Below are positions 12,301 through 27,300 of a stretch of 64,000 nt of DNA, piece after piece. The notes under the pieces are model-generated. The model saw nothing but the letters and a program-made list of their open reading frames with translations. It searched no databases and was not told the origin of the DNA. Positions within the stretch are counted from its first letter, which is position 1, and every line of letters begins with the position of its first letter. A program made the position numbers and the translations under genes. Origin of the DNA: Siphonodentalium dalli (Eukaryota; Mollusca; Scaphopoda; Gadilida; Siphonodentaliidae); contig CP136061.1 in NCBI GenBank assembly GCA_032622095.1, positions 189,046,369 through 189,110,368 on the forward strand, read 5' to 3'.

Positions 12301-15300
12301 ATAAACAACCTGGTCCGCATGTCTTCACAAAGTTGCACATCCTGGACCAGGGACACCTTCCAATTTCGCAAATATGCATGATTGGTGTTGTAGGGGTAAT
12401 TCACATTAATTTATAATTGCGAATTTGGCATAATTTTTTTTTTTTTTTTAAATACCTCTGATAGTATTGTATTATGTAGAGAAATGAGAATATATATGTT
12501 GGGCAACAAAAACATAAAAAAAGCTAAATATTGAAATCAGAATTTATGTGATTATTTTAATTTTAATTTGCTCTATGCTCACTGATGATATTAATGTTCT
12601 GTTTCATTGTAGCTGGAACTGGTGAATACCTTGATGCCTGGCTCTTGTTACTGGAGAAGATGGTGAACCCTAAAACAGTGATAGAATCTCCACATACATT
12701 GCCAGCCAAATCAACTCAAGCTGGATTCCAGCCTTTTGATGCTGCTAAATATATTGTCAGCACTCAACGGGTTTGTAGTAATTCTCTTACTTCAATTACA
12801 AATCATCAAAAATAATTTGACAGATAAGCAAGCCATGAGGATTACGATAGAATGATGTATTGTGATTACATTACATATACGCTATATACTGAGCTTGCTA
12901 TGCAATGAACTCTACCGTGCATTGAATTTTGGTTCACCTAGGGGATCAAAATAGGTCAATAAACATGCTATTAAATACTTTTGAGCTCAACTTTACTTTG
13001 TGAAGTTTGATCTATTGCCATGGCTTGGTATCCGTCATCCATGTGTGTGTGCATGATTCGTCAACAATTTCCTTTAGCACGGGCTACAGGCTGTACCTTT
13101 GGTCGGATCATTATAAAATAGCTGTTGACATTGACGAATAATTTTTGGGTTATTTGGAGAAAAAAAACATGACTGCCAGTGGCCATCTTGGATTTCAAAA
13201 TTCAATCAGGTCCTACTGTTCCTCTGATCATCATGAAATTTGTCTTGGGGATGTTAATATTGACATGTTGATGGGAATGAGTAATTTTGGGGTCATTCCG
13301 CATTGGCACTTTCATTATAAATACTCATATATAAGGCCACACAAAGTTGATTATCTGTTTCGTTTACACTTATTTCATACCGGGCAGGCAGGTTTTTATA
13401 CGCCTGTTTTGAACAAAACATATGTTATTGGTCTGTCCGTCCGTTCGCATTTGATATGCCCGTTTAAAAAAAAACATATGTTATTGGTCCGTCCATTAGC
13501 TTATTGATATGGCACCTCTGATAATTGTTCATTGAAATAATCAGCATAATAAATAAGACAGCACCATATTTTGTTTAAATCAGTCTAAAATCGAGAACAT
13601 GCGAAAAGCAGATACTCAGAGCTATATAAGATATGAGATGTGATGAGGGTGCACAATAACAGAGAATGTCACATTGTGCTGGCTAAGTTGATTATAAAGT
13701 TATTAATGAGATGGCAGTGTTAACAAAATATGCTTGGAGTGACAGCTCTGTTGATTGATATCCTAGAGCTCTCAGCCTGGTAGAGAGTTTCTATATAAAT
13801 GATCTATGGCTTATGATAACAAACTAGATCCCTAGGCCAAGTGTGAATCGGACATTTAGGCCATTAAAAATCAAACTCAGGAAAATTTGATATGGGAAAC
13901 TGAGATGAATTGAGTCATGTTTGGTGTGGATGCTCCCCAGGTGACTGGGATTCAGTTCTGTTCAAAAAGTGACATAGCTATCATAGCTAGGTACGCAACT
14001 CTTTCCATCCATAGTAATTCTTAAAACATCTTAAGAACCATTGGGGCTATTTAGCTTATATTTGGTATGGAGGGTCCTTGGGCGACAGGGATACAGATTT
14101 GTTCAAATTGTGTCATTAATGTTTTTTTTGTTTTGTTTTGTTTTAAATGAAAATAAAAAATTTAATTTAAAATTTAAATTTGGAAAAACTAAACACGTTA
14201 TAACATCCGCTAGGGTACATGGACTTATCCCACCAAATTTAGTTGAAATCTGTCCCGTGGTCTGGTAGAAAAATCACGAAGACAGATTGTTACTCTTGCC
14301 AATTGGAAGTGTCAAAGTAAGTACATCTACCCCTGTTACAGATATTGTTCTTTCTCATTGCTAATGCCATAATATTTGAGAAGTCATCTCTTTTACTAAC
14401 AATATAAAGCTTGTTTGCCTGCCATTCTTTCTAATGTCTCCTGTGATAAACAAATTAACAGATAATGTTTATTTGTGTCATTCATTTCAATTAAAATTAG
14501 ATTAATCCCCATGTGCTGTGTTCTATGCAGGTCTGCAGGCAAGTGTTACAATATTATGTTTATATAGGCTATTAACTTCTTTTCATCTGTGATAATGATG
14601 TGTCTTGTTTATTATGCTGATGATTTCAATGAACAATTATCAGAGGTGCCATATTGATAACCCTTCCCATAATTTTGTAACTTATTTTGAGGAAAATGAA
14701 CTCACTTTAACTTCTATTACCGTACTGACCTGCATTTAGGCCCAGGGGGCCTTTGTTTTATTTGAGCTCAAAAATCCAAGTGGGCTTAAACTCGGATATG
14801 GCCCTTTGCAGACCAAAAATCCTAAGAAATCGGGACATTAAAACTTATGAAAGCCGATCTAACGCCGATTATTTGGGAAATATACCCGGCTTCCAGATTA
14901 AGTAAAGGTAAGTATTTATAAGTTACTTTGAGAAAGTAATTTTTCAATTAAATGTGAATATTAAAATATTATAATAACACTTTTAAGTCTTGTAGTTTTA
15001 TTGCCCAAAATTCCCATGTTAAAATGACACTATTATGTAAGCGGCATTGTGGGTTATGGGTAAATCCCTTATCTTATAGTCTATAAGACGTCTATAGTTT
15101 ATATCAATGTTCAGACTTAATCCGATTAGGAAAACAATAAACCCAACGCTTTATTCGTGATCAATTGTCCACATAGAGGATGTTACAATAGCGACTAATT
15201 GCATGTTTAACAAAGGCCAGTGAGTGTAATTTTGTAACAGTACTGACAAAAGGCTTGTATTTCTGCTAAAACGTATAAAAAAAACCACCATTCTGAACTC

Positions 15301-18300
15301 CTCGACCTGTGACCTCTGGGTGTGATGGAATCTGACGAGGTTTGTCGAATGAAAAAAGCACGTGTTTGAATATTTAGTGTTATTGCTACTGAATTGTTTA
15401 TACTGTAAAACGTGAACAAAATGCAGTTTGATGTCGATAACCTTTATTTTGGTTTCGAGTGAATAACGTTGACGTAGTTTGGAAGACAAGTTCCCCCTTC
15501 TGTTCCATTATTTTACCCACTGTGTGTTTACATAACCAAGAAGCCAGTTCTTTGTGTTTGGTCACATGCAGGAACATACCTACAGTACGTTGTCACTGAA
15601 CACGAAAAATATGTTTTTACAATACTGTAGTTGAACAGGTGCGCTTTGATTAAAGTATTGCACGCGCATAGCCGCACATGGTTTTTAAAGCTTGTTTGTT
15701 TGTTAACCTTTTATTTCCCCCGGGAAGTATAATTGAATAAACAAATGAGAATTTAAGATTCACTTTATTTTATTTCATTTAATATTATCACTTTTCGTGG
15801 CATTCTCGCCGTCACCGATCGTTTGCGAATATGCTTCCCGTTATATTGGAATTATTTATTTGGGGAGTATCATTAGCAAATACTTACTTACCACTGCTGA
15901 AATTGACCAAAATTTGGGGTGGGCCTAAACACGAATATACCCCTGTGCATGGAATTTGGCCAAAAGATATGGGTGGGCTTAAACACGGGCATGGGCTTTG
16001 AACCGGGTCAGTACGGTACATACAACATGTACCATTTGAAATTACTAGATCAATGGATCTCATAGATTGGGACTTACATTTGGTTCAAATAGGGGCAGAG
16101 ATAAGAGATTTAACACCCGCATCCACCCTGTCTATGCTATGAATTCATGTTTGGTACTTGTATATAGATCCCTATATTAAGAGCGGTAATATCAGTAAGG
16201 TTTTGAAAAATTTCCAACAATTGGGGATCTTGAAGTACCAGTTGTAATTTAGTTTGTTCCTGTTGGGAGGTAATGGGTAATAATCTATTGGGGAGGGGAA
16301 GAGGGGTGTGCACTTAGAAATTTCAAGGTGGACACCCCCATATCCTCTCAAACCATTCAAAGAAGACCCTCTACTGTGTCCCTGTTTAGAACTACTTATT
16401 TTAAAGTCAATTGACGACAATTGTAGTCTTCAGAGTCCCAGTCTTTACAGTCTGGTGAGCAACCCTACAGTCATTGACTGTCTTGTTAATTAGGTAATAG
16501 TTCTTTATAAATTAAGCTTTATGTTCACACTTAAGTGTTTATTTTCTTGCAGACTGCCTTCAATGCTGTGATGAATTTATGGAACAAGAAGCCTCTCAAG
16601 ACATATGGCAGCAGAATGTCTGAATCCATATTGGCTATTCTTTGTCATATCATTCGTGGAGAGCTTATTAATAAGGTATGAAGTATCCTTGTACTGGCAA
16701 ATCTAAACAATAATATTAATATAAAGAAAGTCTAAGACCACAATTAAATTTCCCATTTCTCAGACCCACGTGCAAAGTCTCGAAATCCCATGCATGCAAC
16801 CTTTTTATTCGCATTTATCCACTCATGTGTGGAAGTGAGATCGAACAGACCCGTTCCATTTTTAGATTATCAAGTCATTACTGTAATAGGTAATTATGAT
16901 TAAACATGTTAACCGTTTCATGACTGTTTCCTGCACTTTTGTGAAAACCCTGTGCCAATGCATTATCTTATATATGCGAGTCTCCCATAAGGAGCCTTGC
17001 ATATATAAGAGAATACATTGGCCTAGAAATGTTTACCTTGACCTTTAAGCCAGTGCATTATATTAGATATGCAAGGCTTCCCATGGGAAACTCTCATATA
17101 TAAGAATGCACCAGCACAGGGTCAATAATGCTGCACCAGCGAAGAATTGGGACTGAAATTTCAGATAATTGATAAAGTGTGTTTTTGTTCACACTTTTTA
17201 TGTGTACCCATACCATGTATGGTACACATAATGCCGACGTCCGGATCCGTCGTTCGTCTGTCCGTCCGTCCATGTATGGTACACATAATGCCGACGTCCG
17301 GATCAACTATCAGTCGTTCGTCTGTCCGTAGACACTTGCTATCCGATTCGATTAATGGAGTATCTTTTATCGGATCATGTTCAAATTTCATGTGCATGTT
17401 TACAATGACACACCCCTCACCTGTATAGTTTTTTGTTTAGATCGATTGATCGGTTTAGAAATTATTAACACTTTGCATCCACACATGGGCATGTGCTATC
17501 TGATGCAATAACCAAAGTGGTTTTTGTCCAATTCTGTTCATATTTGAAATGTAGGTTTATGATGACACACCCCTCACCTGTATAGTTTTTGGTATCGATC
17601 AGTTGATCGATTTAGAAAATAATTAACCCTGCACACAAATTCTATCTGATGCATCTAAGTCAAACAATTTGCTTATGATCTGCCTCATATTTCTTACCTA
17701 GATCTTTGTTAGCACGTTCTTTATCTGTATGTATGTTGGTATTGTTTTGTTAACCCTTTCCACTCTTGTTTTTAAATAGAATTCATCCAAGCTGTGAAGA
17801 CTTACATATTTTTCATCTGATCAGCATCAAATTTGATACATATGATCCTCACCCCAAAATACAAATCAAGTTCAAATTTGGGTTTGATCTGTTATATTTT
17901 AACAGAGTTATGGCCGTTTATAATTCAAGTAACTGATAATGTAACTAATAGCTGTTGTCTGCCACTGTGGGATTTTAAGAGAAGTTGTCATGCCACAGTG
18001 CCTCTCTTATTAGTTTTATATATTTTAGCTGTACACTAGATGGGTTAGATAGCCTTGGTGCCTGCAGGTGGCTGTCAAGAATATAATTAATGGATGGGTC
18101 TCTATTCTGTTCTGTGCAATATTAAGTTAACCCATATGTTGAAACTGGTTCATTATTAGTTAATGTACACCTATTCCAAAATTACAAATTGGAATAGTCC
18201 ATTGTTTATTTGTTGGGATGTTTTACAGACATTTTTGTTTATAGACATTTTTGTTTACACTCACACTGTAACTTAGAAATAAATTAACCCACCCATTCCA

Positions 18301-21300
18301 TAGTTCCTTCATATGATATCATTGAACATTATTAACCCTCTCTGCACATCATATGGTCTTCTGATGTTTTCCATCTGATCATTCTCCTATTCTATGTCCA
18401 GGTTGATGGTGATCCACTTTTCCCTTGCATATTTAATGATATTCTGCTGTTTACAGACATTGTATCTTTCAAATTATCAGCTTAGAATAAAGTTAACCAT
18501 AGATATACTGTATGAAATCCAATGTTATGACTCTAATATTTTCAATCTGACCATTCTCATATCTCACCTTTATTTATCTAATAATTCTGCTTTAAAATAT
18601 TTTATATCCAACCATTATCAATCACATTTAATATCGAAGTCTATACACCCATCACTTGTATAGATGTTCAAGTATTGATTGGTCTCTAATTCTATTATCT
18701 CATAACTTTTTAATATGAAGCTAACACAACAAAATTATGACTCAGATTCCAATGTAAGAAGTAGATAAATAGAGTTGTTATGTGCTTAATTTCATAACTA
18801 TTATATCTTTAACAGCTATGGTGCATCTGTCTGACTGTGGTTGGGTTATTGAGCTTTATCACTCTATAACACATACATGTATCTGTGTTGGAGTTACCCA
18901 CTTTTCGCTTGCATGGATTTTGCGATTAAAATTAACCCATTCCATAGACACATGATATCCGATAGGCAGATATTAAATTATCTCTTTCACCTTGAACCAG
19001 GTTCAGTAAGGATTTCTATAAGCCACCAATTGACCAATATTCATCATCGGATGAAATATCTTATTTTTAAATTCACTCAATTGCATTTGGGCTGCAGAAT
19101 AATAATGGTGCTGGTATTCTTGAGACTACTTATTGGTCAAATATTTCTCACCAATAACTTTTATAATCCCATCCAGGTTAATCATGACACATAAATTTCT
19201 TCACCTGTATAAATTTTGGTATTGATTGAATGGTTTTGAAAATATTTACCCCATATTTAATAATATTCTGCTGTTTACAGACATTGTATCTTGAAATTTA
19301 ATGCCATATCCATGGTCATATTGTGTTTATGTGAGCAAGTTGCCCAATAAGTCTGATTCCACTTGGGAACTATTAATTAATAGTAAGCTGTGAATTGTTG
19401 AAAGTCTTATACTCATGAAAAAATTGGTATACAGATTTATGAAAATAGCTAATCACTATCGCCAAGGTATGGGTTAAACATCTGCCGATCGTGATCGGCC
19501 TCTCGTTATGGAAATCTTTTCAAGAAATATTGACCCCGGGCAACTGAAATTAGAACTGGAACTAGCTGATGCAGAGTTGGATTGCTTCTGATCCTATATC
19601 ATATATATGTCCCTCTGAAATTAAAATTAAAATATCAAATAGCACGCAATCAAAGCATGTATGCCTTAAAACATTTGTCCTGAGAAACAAGCAGTTTACT
19701 TTACGTAGCCTAATATTATGAGGTCATGTGCTATTTTTAATAGTTTACTCCCTGCAGTGATGATTTTTGACAAGCATATGTCTGAAAATAAATGCTGATC
19801 AATTAATACTCTCTGAGCATGGGATTTAAACAATATTCAGAAATTCAGGAACATATATTTGTCGTTTCATCTAACATGCATTTGGTGTTGTATTATGCAA
19901 ATAAATTATATCCAGTTTGGTCATCTAGGCAGTGCTATTTTAATTTTGCCAATAAACATAAATTGAGCGGAAACACAAGAAAGCATGGGAGATCACTTCA
20001 AGCATTATGGACAAAGCTCTGGAGTTAGATTATAGACATGCGATCTTATAGTAATGGGTGCCATAAATTATGGAGTGCTTGGAATTTGAATCCTGGATCA
20101 GTTCAGATTTATATGTTGATCTGAATGTGATAGGCATTGATTTCATCCTTGGCAAATGAAAAACATGATTAAACCTTGTAAATAAAATGCTTGCTGTTTA
20201 TTTAATAAATCATTGAATATGGTGTTCATCTCATAAGAACATCTCTCAATGTTAACTCTTAAGCTGGTTTGTGTGTGGCATTGTGCTACTTTGTTCCTTT
20301 TCTGTGTTCTCTGTGTGAGAGAACAATAATGAATCGGACTAGATTCATAATACTAATTGAAAAAACTAACACGATTATCTCATCAAAACATCTTGCATGA
20401 CATCTTTGATCATTTGAACTGGCTACTCTTTGCAGGATGTGAAAAAATGTGATGAAGATGCTGCTTCAACATCATCCGCTGGAACTGGTTCCACACCAGC
20501 AACATCGACTGCATCAGCTCCATTGAGCACACCAGTGTCATCATCAGCACTAGCAGCAGCTGTAGTAGCAGCAGAAGCAGCAGCACCACCACCAGCAGGA
20601 CCAATAGCTGCATTGCCAACACCAGTGGAACAGCTTTCAGATACAGAAGCGGAAACAATGGCGAACCTTGATAATCTTCAGCAGGTATGTTTTGTATCGG
20701 TAAGAGTCTGCGTGACTACACCACAAAGCCTTTTTCTCGCCTCCATATTTCTACGGTTTCTATTTCTATTATTTTGTGTGGAAATATGTTGATTAATCTA
20801 CTGAATTTGAATATTGATTTTAATTTTATATTGTCCTGGTGATATAATTTGTTCTATTTCTAATAATTCAATTCTCCATTGGAATAAATAAAAAGCTTGT
20901 TTACTTTGATGCCAAAAAATTTTGTTGTGTTTCACAGGCTTCTCACTGATTTTCAAATGCTTATGCCCATGAATTTTATGTTACTTTTTTTCAGTGATGA
21001 GACATCTACGATTAATGCTTTTAAATGCTTTATATATTTCAGATTTGCTGTTTCTCTTATCAAAATATTACCATTTGTAGGTTTTGACTTTCCCAGATAT
21101 TTTGTTTAATCTTATTGAAAACAAAAATATTCATGAGACATAATATATGTTTGTTTCTGCCCAACCGTATGTATGTGAGGATTACGCTATTCAAATTTTA
21201 AATCTCATTCACAGCTGATTGACATGGGATTTAGCAGGGAAATGTGCATGGATGCCTTGATGAACACAACATCTGTTGAACAAGCAACAGACTACATGCT

Positions 21301-24300
21301 CACTCATCCACCGCCGGCTGTGCAGGTAAATCAATTGAATATGTGCGATAGAAATCAAGGAATACAGTACAGTACTCTCAGTGATGATCAAAGTTTGACA
21401 AGCATATATCTGATACTCAATCTTGTTGATAAATTTATCTGAAGAGAGTTTGGAAACTAGCTTCCTAGATATAAGTACTGTAAAAGTACTTTGAAGGTTT
21501 TTGTGGTTTAATAGAATTGTTGTATTCCACATAAGAACATATGCCACTCGTGACTTTTCACAGGTCTGTTAATTTGAAGTTGCTTACTAGGTCTGATAAA
21601 GGCAAAGAATAGTTCTTAAGGTTGTTTTATGGTATCCAATTCTCTAATATTAATGATTCCTGTTTCAACCTTTTAACTGTTAACAATTTTTACATGTTTT
21701 TGCTCCTCAATCTATGTAGCAATCTTCTTTATAGAGTACTAAGCAGTAACTAAAATAGACCCATTCATAGAATCTGAATATTAAGTATAAAATATCTCAC
21801 ATTGAAACAAACATTTTGTGTTGTTTTAGTCTCTGGGAATGGGAGTGGAGATGGAAATGACTGAAGAAGACCAGATGATGAGGGCGATAGCCATGTCTCT
21901 GGGGGATAATGTAGTTATGTCAACTGATGAGGTATGTTCATCAGTAGGTTGAACAATAACTGAACCAATGACCTACCTATTTAAACAATATAGGGAATGT
22001 GAAACAGGCCTGGACTTTATGAAAATATTTCAAGCCTGTGGAATTTCATTATATATTCTCTCACATTTTTGTAAGCCTACTCCAAGGCTGGGCAGCTAAG
22101 TAGTGCTGAAAAGGTTGACCATTTTTTGTCGCCGGATAGCTGCGAGGTATAATCTGATAATAACGGATATCTGATATTTTCAACCACCCATTTTACACTC
22201 ATACTGTACATAACATATGTATGAAGATATCGGGAATTTGAACTATTAACTAGATAGCAAACTCACTTGATGTTTATGAAGACAAAACTTGTACTAAACG
22301 AACTGATATCGCCAAAATCGTACAGTAATAAGCCATGTAACCCAGTGAACTGAAATATACAACATTTAGCCCAAACAAAAAATATATTTGATTCTCAGGC
22401 AATTGTTTTTTTTAAATTGATGTGGGAGCGAGGGTTTTATTTTTATTTTTTTCTGACCATAGATTGGCATAGTAAGCATTGGTTATTATCCGGTTATTAT
22501 ACCTTCCCAGGTCCAGAAAATGTAGGGAGAACTTTGTAATGGTAATAACTTAATTTAATCTGACATAAAGAATGACAAATTATGACATGTACTACCTGTA
22601 CATAATATAGGGATTACCTAGAATGATATATACATTGATATGATTTTAATATCGGCACTAACATTTTTAACAACACGCAGAACTACATATCTGATTCATA
22701 TAAAAATACGGAAGGTTAATGGAGAATTTTTACAAAAAAGATCTTACAAACTATCATAGAGTCATGATTCACTTATTCCGCTGACTAATTAGACTGTATA
22801 TGTACTGCAATGGATGATGGAAATAAAACTTTTTAAAGATATTTTACTTTTGAAATTTTGATTAGCAAATAACCTCACATTGACATGATTAGATAGTATT
22901 GTTCTAAAATCATATAAAATCCGTACCAGATTGCATAGCTAATATCCAAATGTGGGTAGCAAATGGCATCTGTTAATTTGCTCCCTAGAAATAGTCAAGA
23001 AAATGACATGCACTAAGAAATTTTCCGACTTAATGATAGATTATTACCAAACAAATTTATCTGGGAAGATTATGCATGGCGGGACAGCTGACCATGTGGC
23101 ATCGTTTGAGGTTTTAAAGGGGGTTATGACTGATGTTATACTGGCGCAAAATGTGACATTGTTTCTTAGAAATTCCAGAGTTTACATTGACAAGTTTTGG
23201 TGGGAAAGTTAACCTAATTGTTGGAAGGCTCTGATTATTGTATTGAAATAAAGGATCTCTCCAGACGACCGGTGCATGTTTTTCCCAGATATAGCAACAT
23301 CGAAGATGATGTTGTGCATCTTTTGATGTTGGACCATCAAAGTCGAGCCTGGATATAAGAGGTCGGACACGGTCATTGACCGAGCCAAATACACCTATGA
23401 CTGGCGCCGCCTTATTATCGTCCGTCAGTTTGTCCGGTGCCCATTATCTTCACAAAAAATATATAATTAAGGGGAAAACAACAAGTAGATGTATTATCCG
23501 CGGCAAAGACATTCAATTACAACTACTGTGCACTAAATATCAAATCCCCCCACCAATACAACGCGTTTTACCGAAAACATGTTAATGATCCGTTCCGTAT
23601 ACAGGACCTATAAATGTAATTTTAATGCAACCTCTAACCTAAATTGTCGGCGATTGATGATTGATCGCAAACTGCGAATTATCGCTGCCTTCACGTCCGC
23701 ACTATTTACGACTTTCTATTTTTAGAACGTGAAAAACCCAGAAAAAATGGCTGCCACTGGGGGGGAAAACTCCAACCAAGAAATACACTTCGTCGTGTTT
23801 TTCTCGTTTGACGTAAGATACACGGAGATGTCACAAGTTAAATCAGCACAAGTGTAATATATTCCACAAGTTAAGGGTGTTAGTTGGAGATTTAGCGGAA
23901 GAAATTCCGAAAAAATTCATACCGGGTAGTTTTTAAATCGCCGCGTTTTGAAACGTGCTCGTGTTTACTTGGGGGGAAGCACGGCGTAAGATTTTTTCTG
24001 TGGACTATTTTGCGCTACTATATCGGACAACTTCCGATTAATCTGATCCGATCCGGCCAATTTGAAATTAGCAATGGGCAGTTCAGTGACTTAGCACAGT
24101 ACATAATGTATGCAAAAGTCCCGATCACGTATAGTAATCCTAATTTTCCGATTTGATCGACATTAATAGTTTCAGTAACTTTAGTAAGTAATATAATTAA
24201 GAGTCGTTTTGTTTCACGTTTCCGCGATTCCGTGCTAATAAACAACTTATTGCTGCTATTTATTGATACCAGGTAAATGACAGACACACTTTTCAAATGT

Positions 24301-27300
24301 CAGACGCCGAATCTTTGGTGCCCGTCATTTTGTCAGACACTCAAAAAACAATTATATCCAGGCTTGATCAAAGTGCGACTTTGCAGCTTTCAATTCCAGG
24401 AAGACCTCCGATTTCGCCATAGATAAATACTACCAGATTAATCAGGAATTCTGGATTTCTGTCAAATTTTTTTTCCATTCCTGACTTTTAGCACTATTTT
24501 TTGTCCCCCGACGTTCCGTCGGAGGACTATAGAAATGACCCTCGTCCGTCCGTCCGTCCGTCCGTCCGTGCGTCCGAGATTGGGTACCTTCATGGTGTAA
24601 TCAACTCCTCCTACAGTTTTAAACGTAGAGATTTGAAACTCTGGGATATTGTTCCTAACATGTTGGTGATTTGCAACATCTATATAGCTAATCAAAAATA
24701 TAATATTTTCCATATTTTTGGGGGGGTTTTCGACTTAGAAAATTTGGAACATTTTTGCCTTTTGGATGAGATTGGGTACCTTCATGGTGTAATCAACATG
24801 TTGGTGATTTGCAACATCTATATAGCTAATACAAAAATATCATTTTTTCGTGTTTGCATGCGTTTGTTCATCGGGTTGTTTTGTCCAAGAAATTTTGCGG
24901 TGGTTTGCAACATCTATATACTGTATAACATTATTGCAAATAGTATCCTTCTAACAATTCCAATCATGAAGTTTACCACTCGAGTCGGGGGACATGTGGT
25001 CTGCGACCTTTTATTATTTTAAAAACCCTTTTCCTAAGTTCCTGTTCCTGTTTTGGCAAACAACAAAATAATTTTAATGCCATGTATTTTCTATGAAGTT
25101 TTAAACAATGTTTAAGATAATAGATCTCTAGGTCTTTTGACCCAACAACACTTGAAAAAGACATTAAGAGTAGGTTTTGATGGGTTTGGTTGGAAGAGGA
25201 CGAAAATGGTGATTTTCTGTTGTAATTTTTCTGGAACCTTCAAAATTGTAAGCATTTATACATTGAAATATGGGAGTAATATGAAAACATGCCCCTGAAC
25301 TTAAATCAAGCTATGGGCAAGTCTGTTAGATTAAGAGGCAAATTATAATCATTAAAGTTATCAGTGATGATTAATTTTGACAAGCATATATCTGTAATAC
25401 AGCTTGAAGATAAATTTATCTGAGATACGGCAATGAACTGCCAACCTCCTAAACGTTTGTGTTCTATACAAATGGTTGACAATCTTGAATCGCATACAGA
25501 TATGGAATGAGCACAAATTTAAATATATTTTCTTATACATTAAGACTTGAAATACGCTGCAGGATCCCGAGACCTTATTTTTTGTGAAGAATCCATTCAA
25601 TCATGTATTCTCTGCGGAATTTAAGTTTTTCAGCCAAATAAACATTTATAAAATGAACTGTTCCTAAAATTATGAGAAAATTAATAGCCCCCCCGTTTTA
25701 GCTTTACAGCCAAGGCTCAAAAACTTCAGGCCTGTTTGAAAACATGCCCCTGAATGCAAATGAAGCTATGGGCAAGTCTGTTAGATTAAAAGAGGCAAAC
25801 CGAAACGTAAATTATATAACCTCCCAACACTAATTGTAATCATTAAAGTTATCAGTGATGATTCATTTTGACAAGCATATATCTGAATTATAGCTTGAAG
25901 ATAAATTTATCTGAGATCCGGCAATGCATTGTCAACCTCTTAGTTTGTGTTCAATACAAATGCTCGACAATCTTGAATCATACAGATGGATTGAGCACAA
26001 AATTTTATAAAATGAAATGTTCTTAAAAATATGTGAATAACCATGTGGTCCAAACAAGTTGCATTTTTCATGCAAAAAATTGAGGTTAAATTCTTATAGG
26101 TATGTTAGAAATGTCCTATCCGTTCAGGCTGAGAAGAAAAAGGAATCAAAACCGCCACTCATTACTCAATTATCAGAAGATAAAAAGTTGAGTGATGAGC
26201 CTGAATACATCAGATTTTTCCACTGGTACTGTGTTGTTTGTAGTATTTGCGGTGAACAGGTTGTTGCAGACGATAACCAGTTGTCAACCAGATATCCGAC
26301 TATCCGTTTTAGCACTACAGCCAAGGCTTGAAAATTTCAGGCCTGTTTGAAAACATGCCCATGAATGCAAATGAAGCAATGGGCAAGTCTCTTTATATTA
26401 AAAGAGGCAAATTGTAAATTTTATTGTTGTGCGGTTAACCGAGAAAACAACTCGGTTTCTGTTTTAAAAAATACCGACCGAAATCGACCGATGTGATTCT
26501 GCCCCAACCGACATTACGTTTTTTTTTTGTATGTTTATTTTTCAATTGAATCAACTTTTTAGTTGATACTCTTGTCAAATAATCGGTCTCTCTGATCAAT
26601 TATATATTTGAATGTGTCCATTTCGTCTCAGATATGTGTTGTTATAATATCGTAAGCGTAAAATAAATTGCGTTGCGAAACGAAACTGAAATGAGGAAGC
26701 ATGTCGTTGCAAAAATGAGAATGCGAACGAAAAGAAATGTTTTACCACGTGGGAAATGGTCCAGAAACTTTTGGTTCTGGAACCTACGATCGATCGATGA
26801 GTGGTCACACAGTCAACATGAACTGCATGCAGTAGGTCGTTGACTTTTGTCACCTTTATTGTCAACTGTCTTAGAATAAGTGTGCACTTTATTTGAATTG
26901 ATGACGTGTGCATGACGAAACATTTTGTTCCGTGCGGAAATAAACTCGGTAGTTAGAACTGCAATTTCTGAAACTTCATTCTCCCGGCTAATCGGTCAAT
27001 AAAATTTAACTTTTATCTATAACGTTCAACGAAATATTACGAATTTGAGCCAGCCAATTGCCGTGTAATGTACGTGCACTTATTAGCGTCTTGTTGATCG
27101 CGGCAGTTATTTTTGCGCATAACAGTATCTCTAACCCACAAACTGAGCGGGAACATCAAAAGCGTAATTACGTCATCATTGTCGAGGAACTGGGCACATG
27201 CTACATCGTAACTGATTGATTAACACGGCCTTGTCTTTAAACGATATCGGTATCAATATAAGTCGCACGGGACTTCATCTTGTAAGCATGAAACGTCGCT

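Larger units (their letters stand above)
12771..16552 (+). other. Intron 7 (3.8 kb)
   Basis: It contains snoRNA-like copy g, a family B fragment (12984-13310), a 60-bp-TIR element with a family C core inside (13501-14660), a TA-flanked element (14720-16016) and a family C 3' end (about 16180-16489). The last lies just upstream of exon 8. Confidence 0.8.
16676..20435 (+). other. Intron 8 (3.8 kb)
   Basis: A hairpin-rich repeat (16950-17115) related to the MITE at 62.7 kb, a full family A element (17195-19507) and U27-like copy j (19749-19824). The rest is AT-rich with nothing recognised. Confidence 0.8.

Noticed and set aside
20994-21060. GTGATGA (box C) in intron 9
   Set aside because: No CTGA at a suitable distance and no closing stem.
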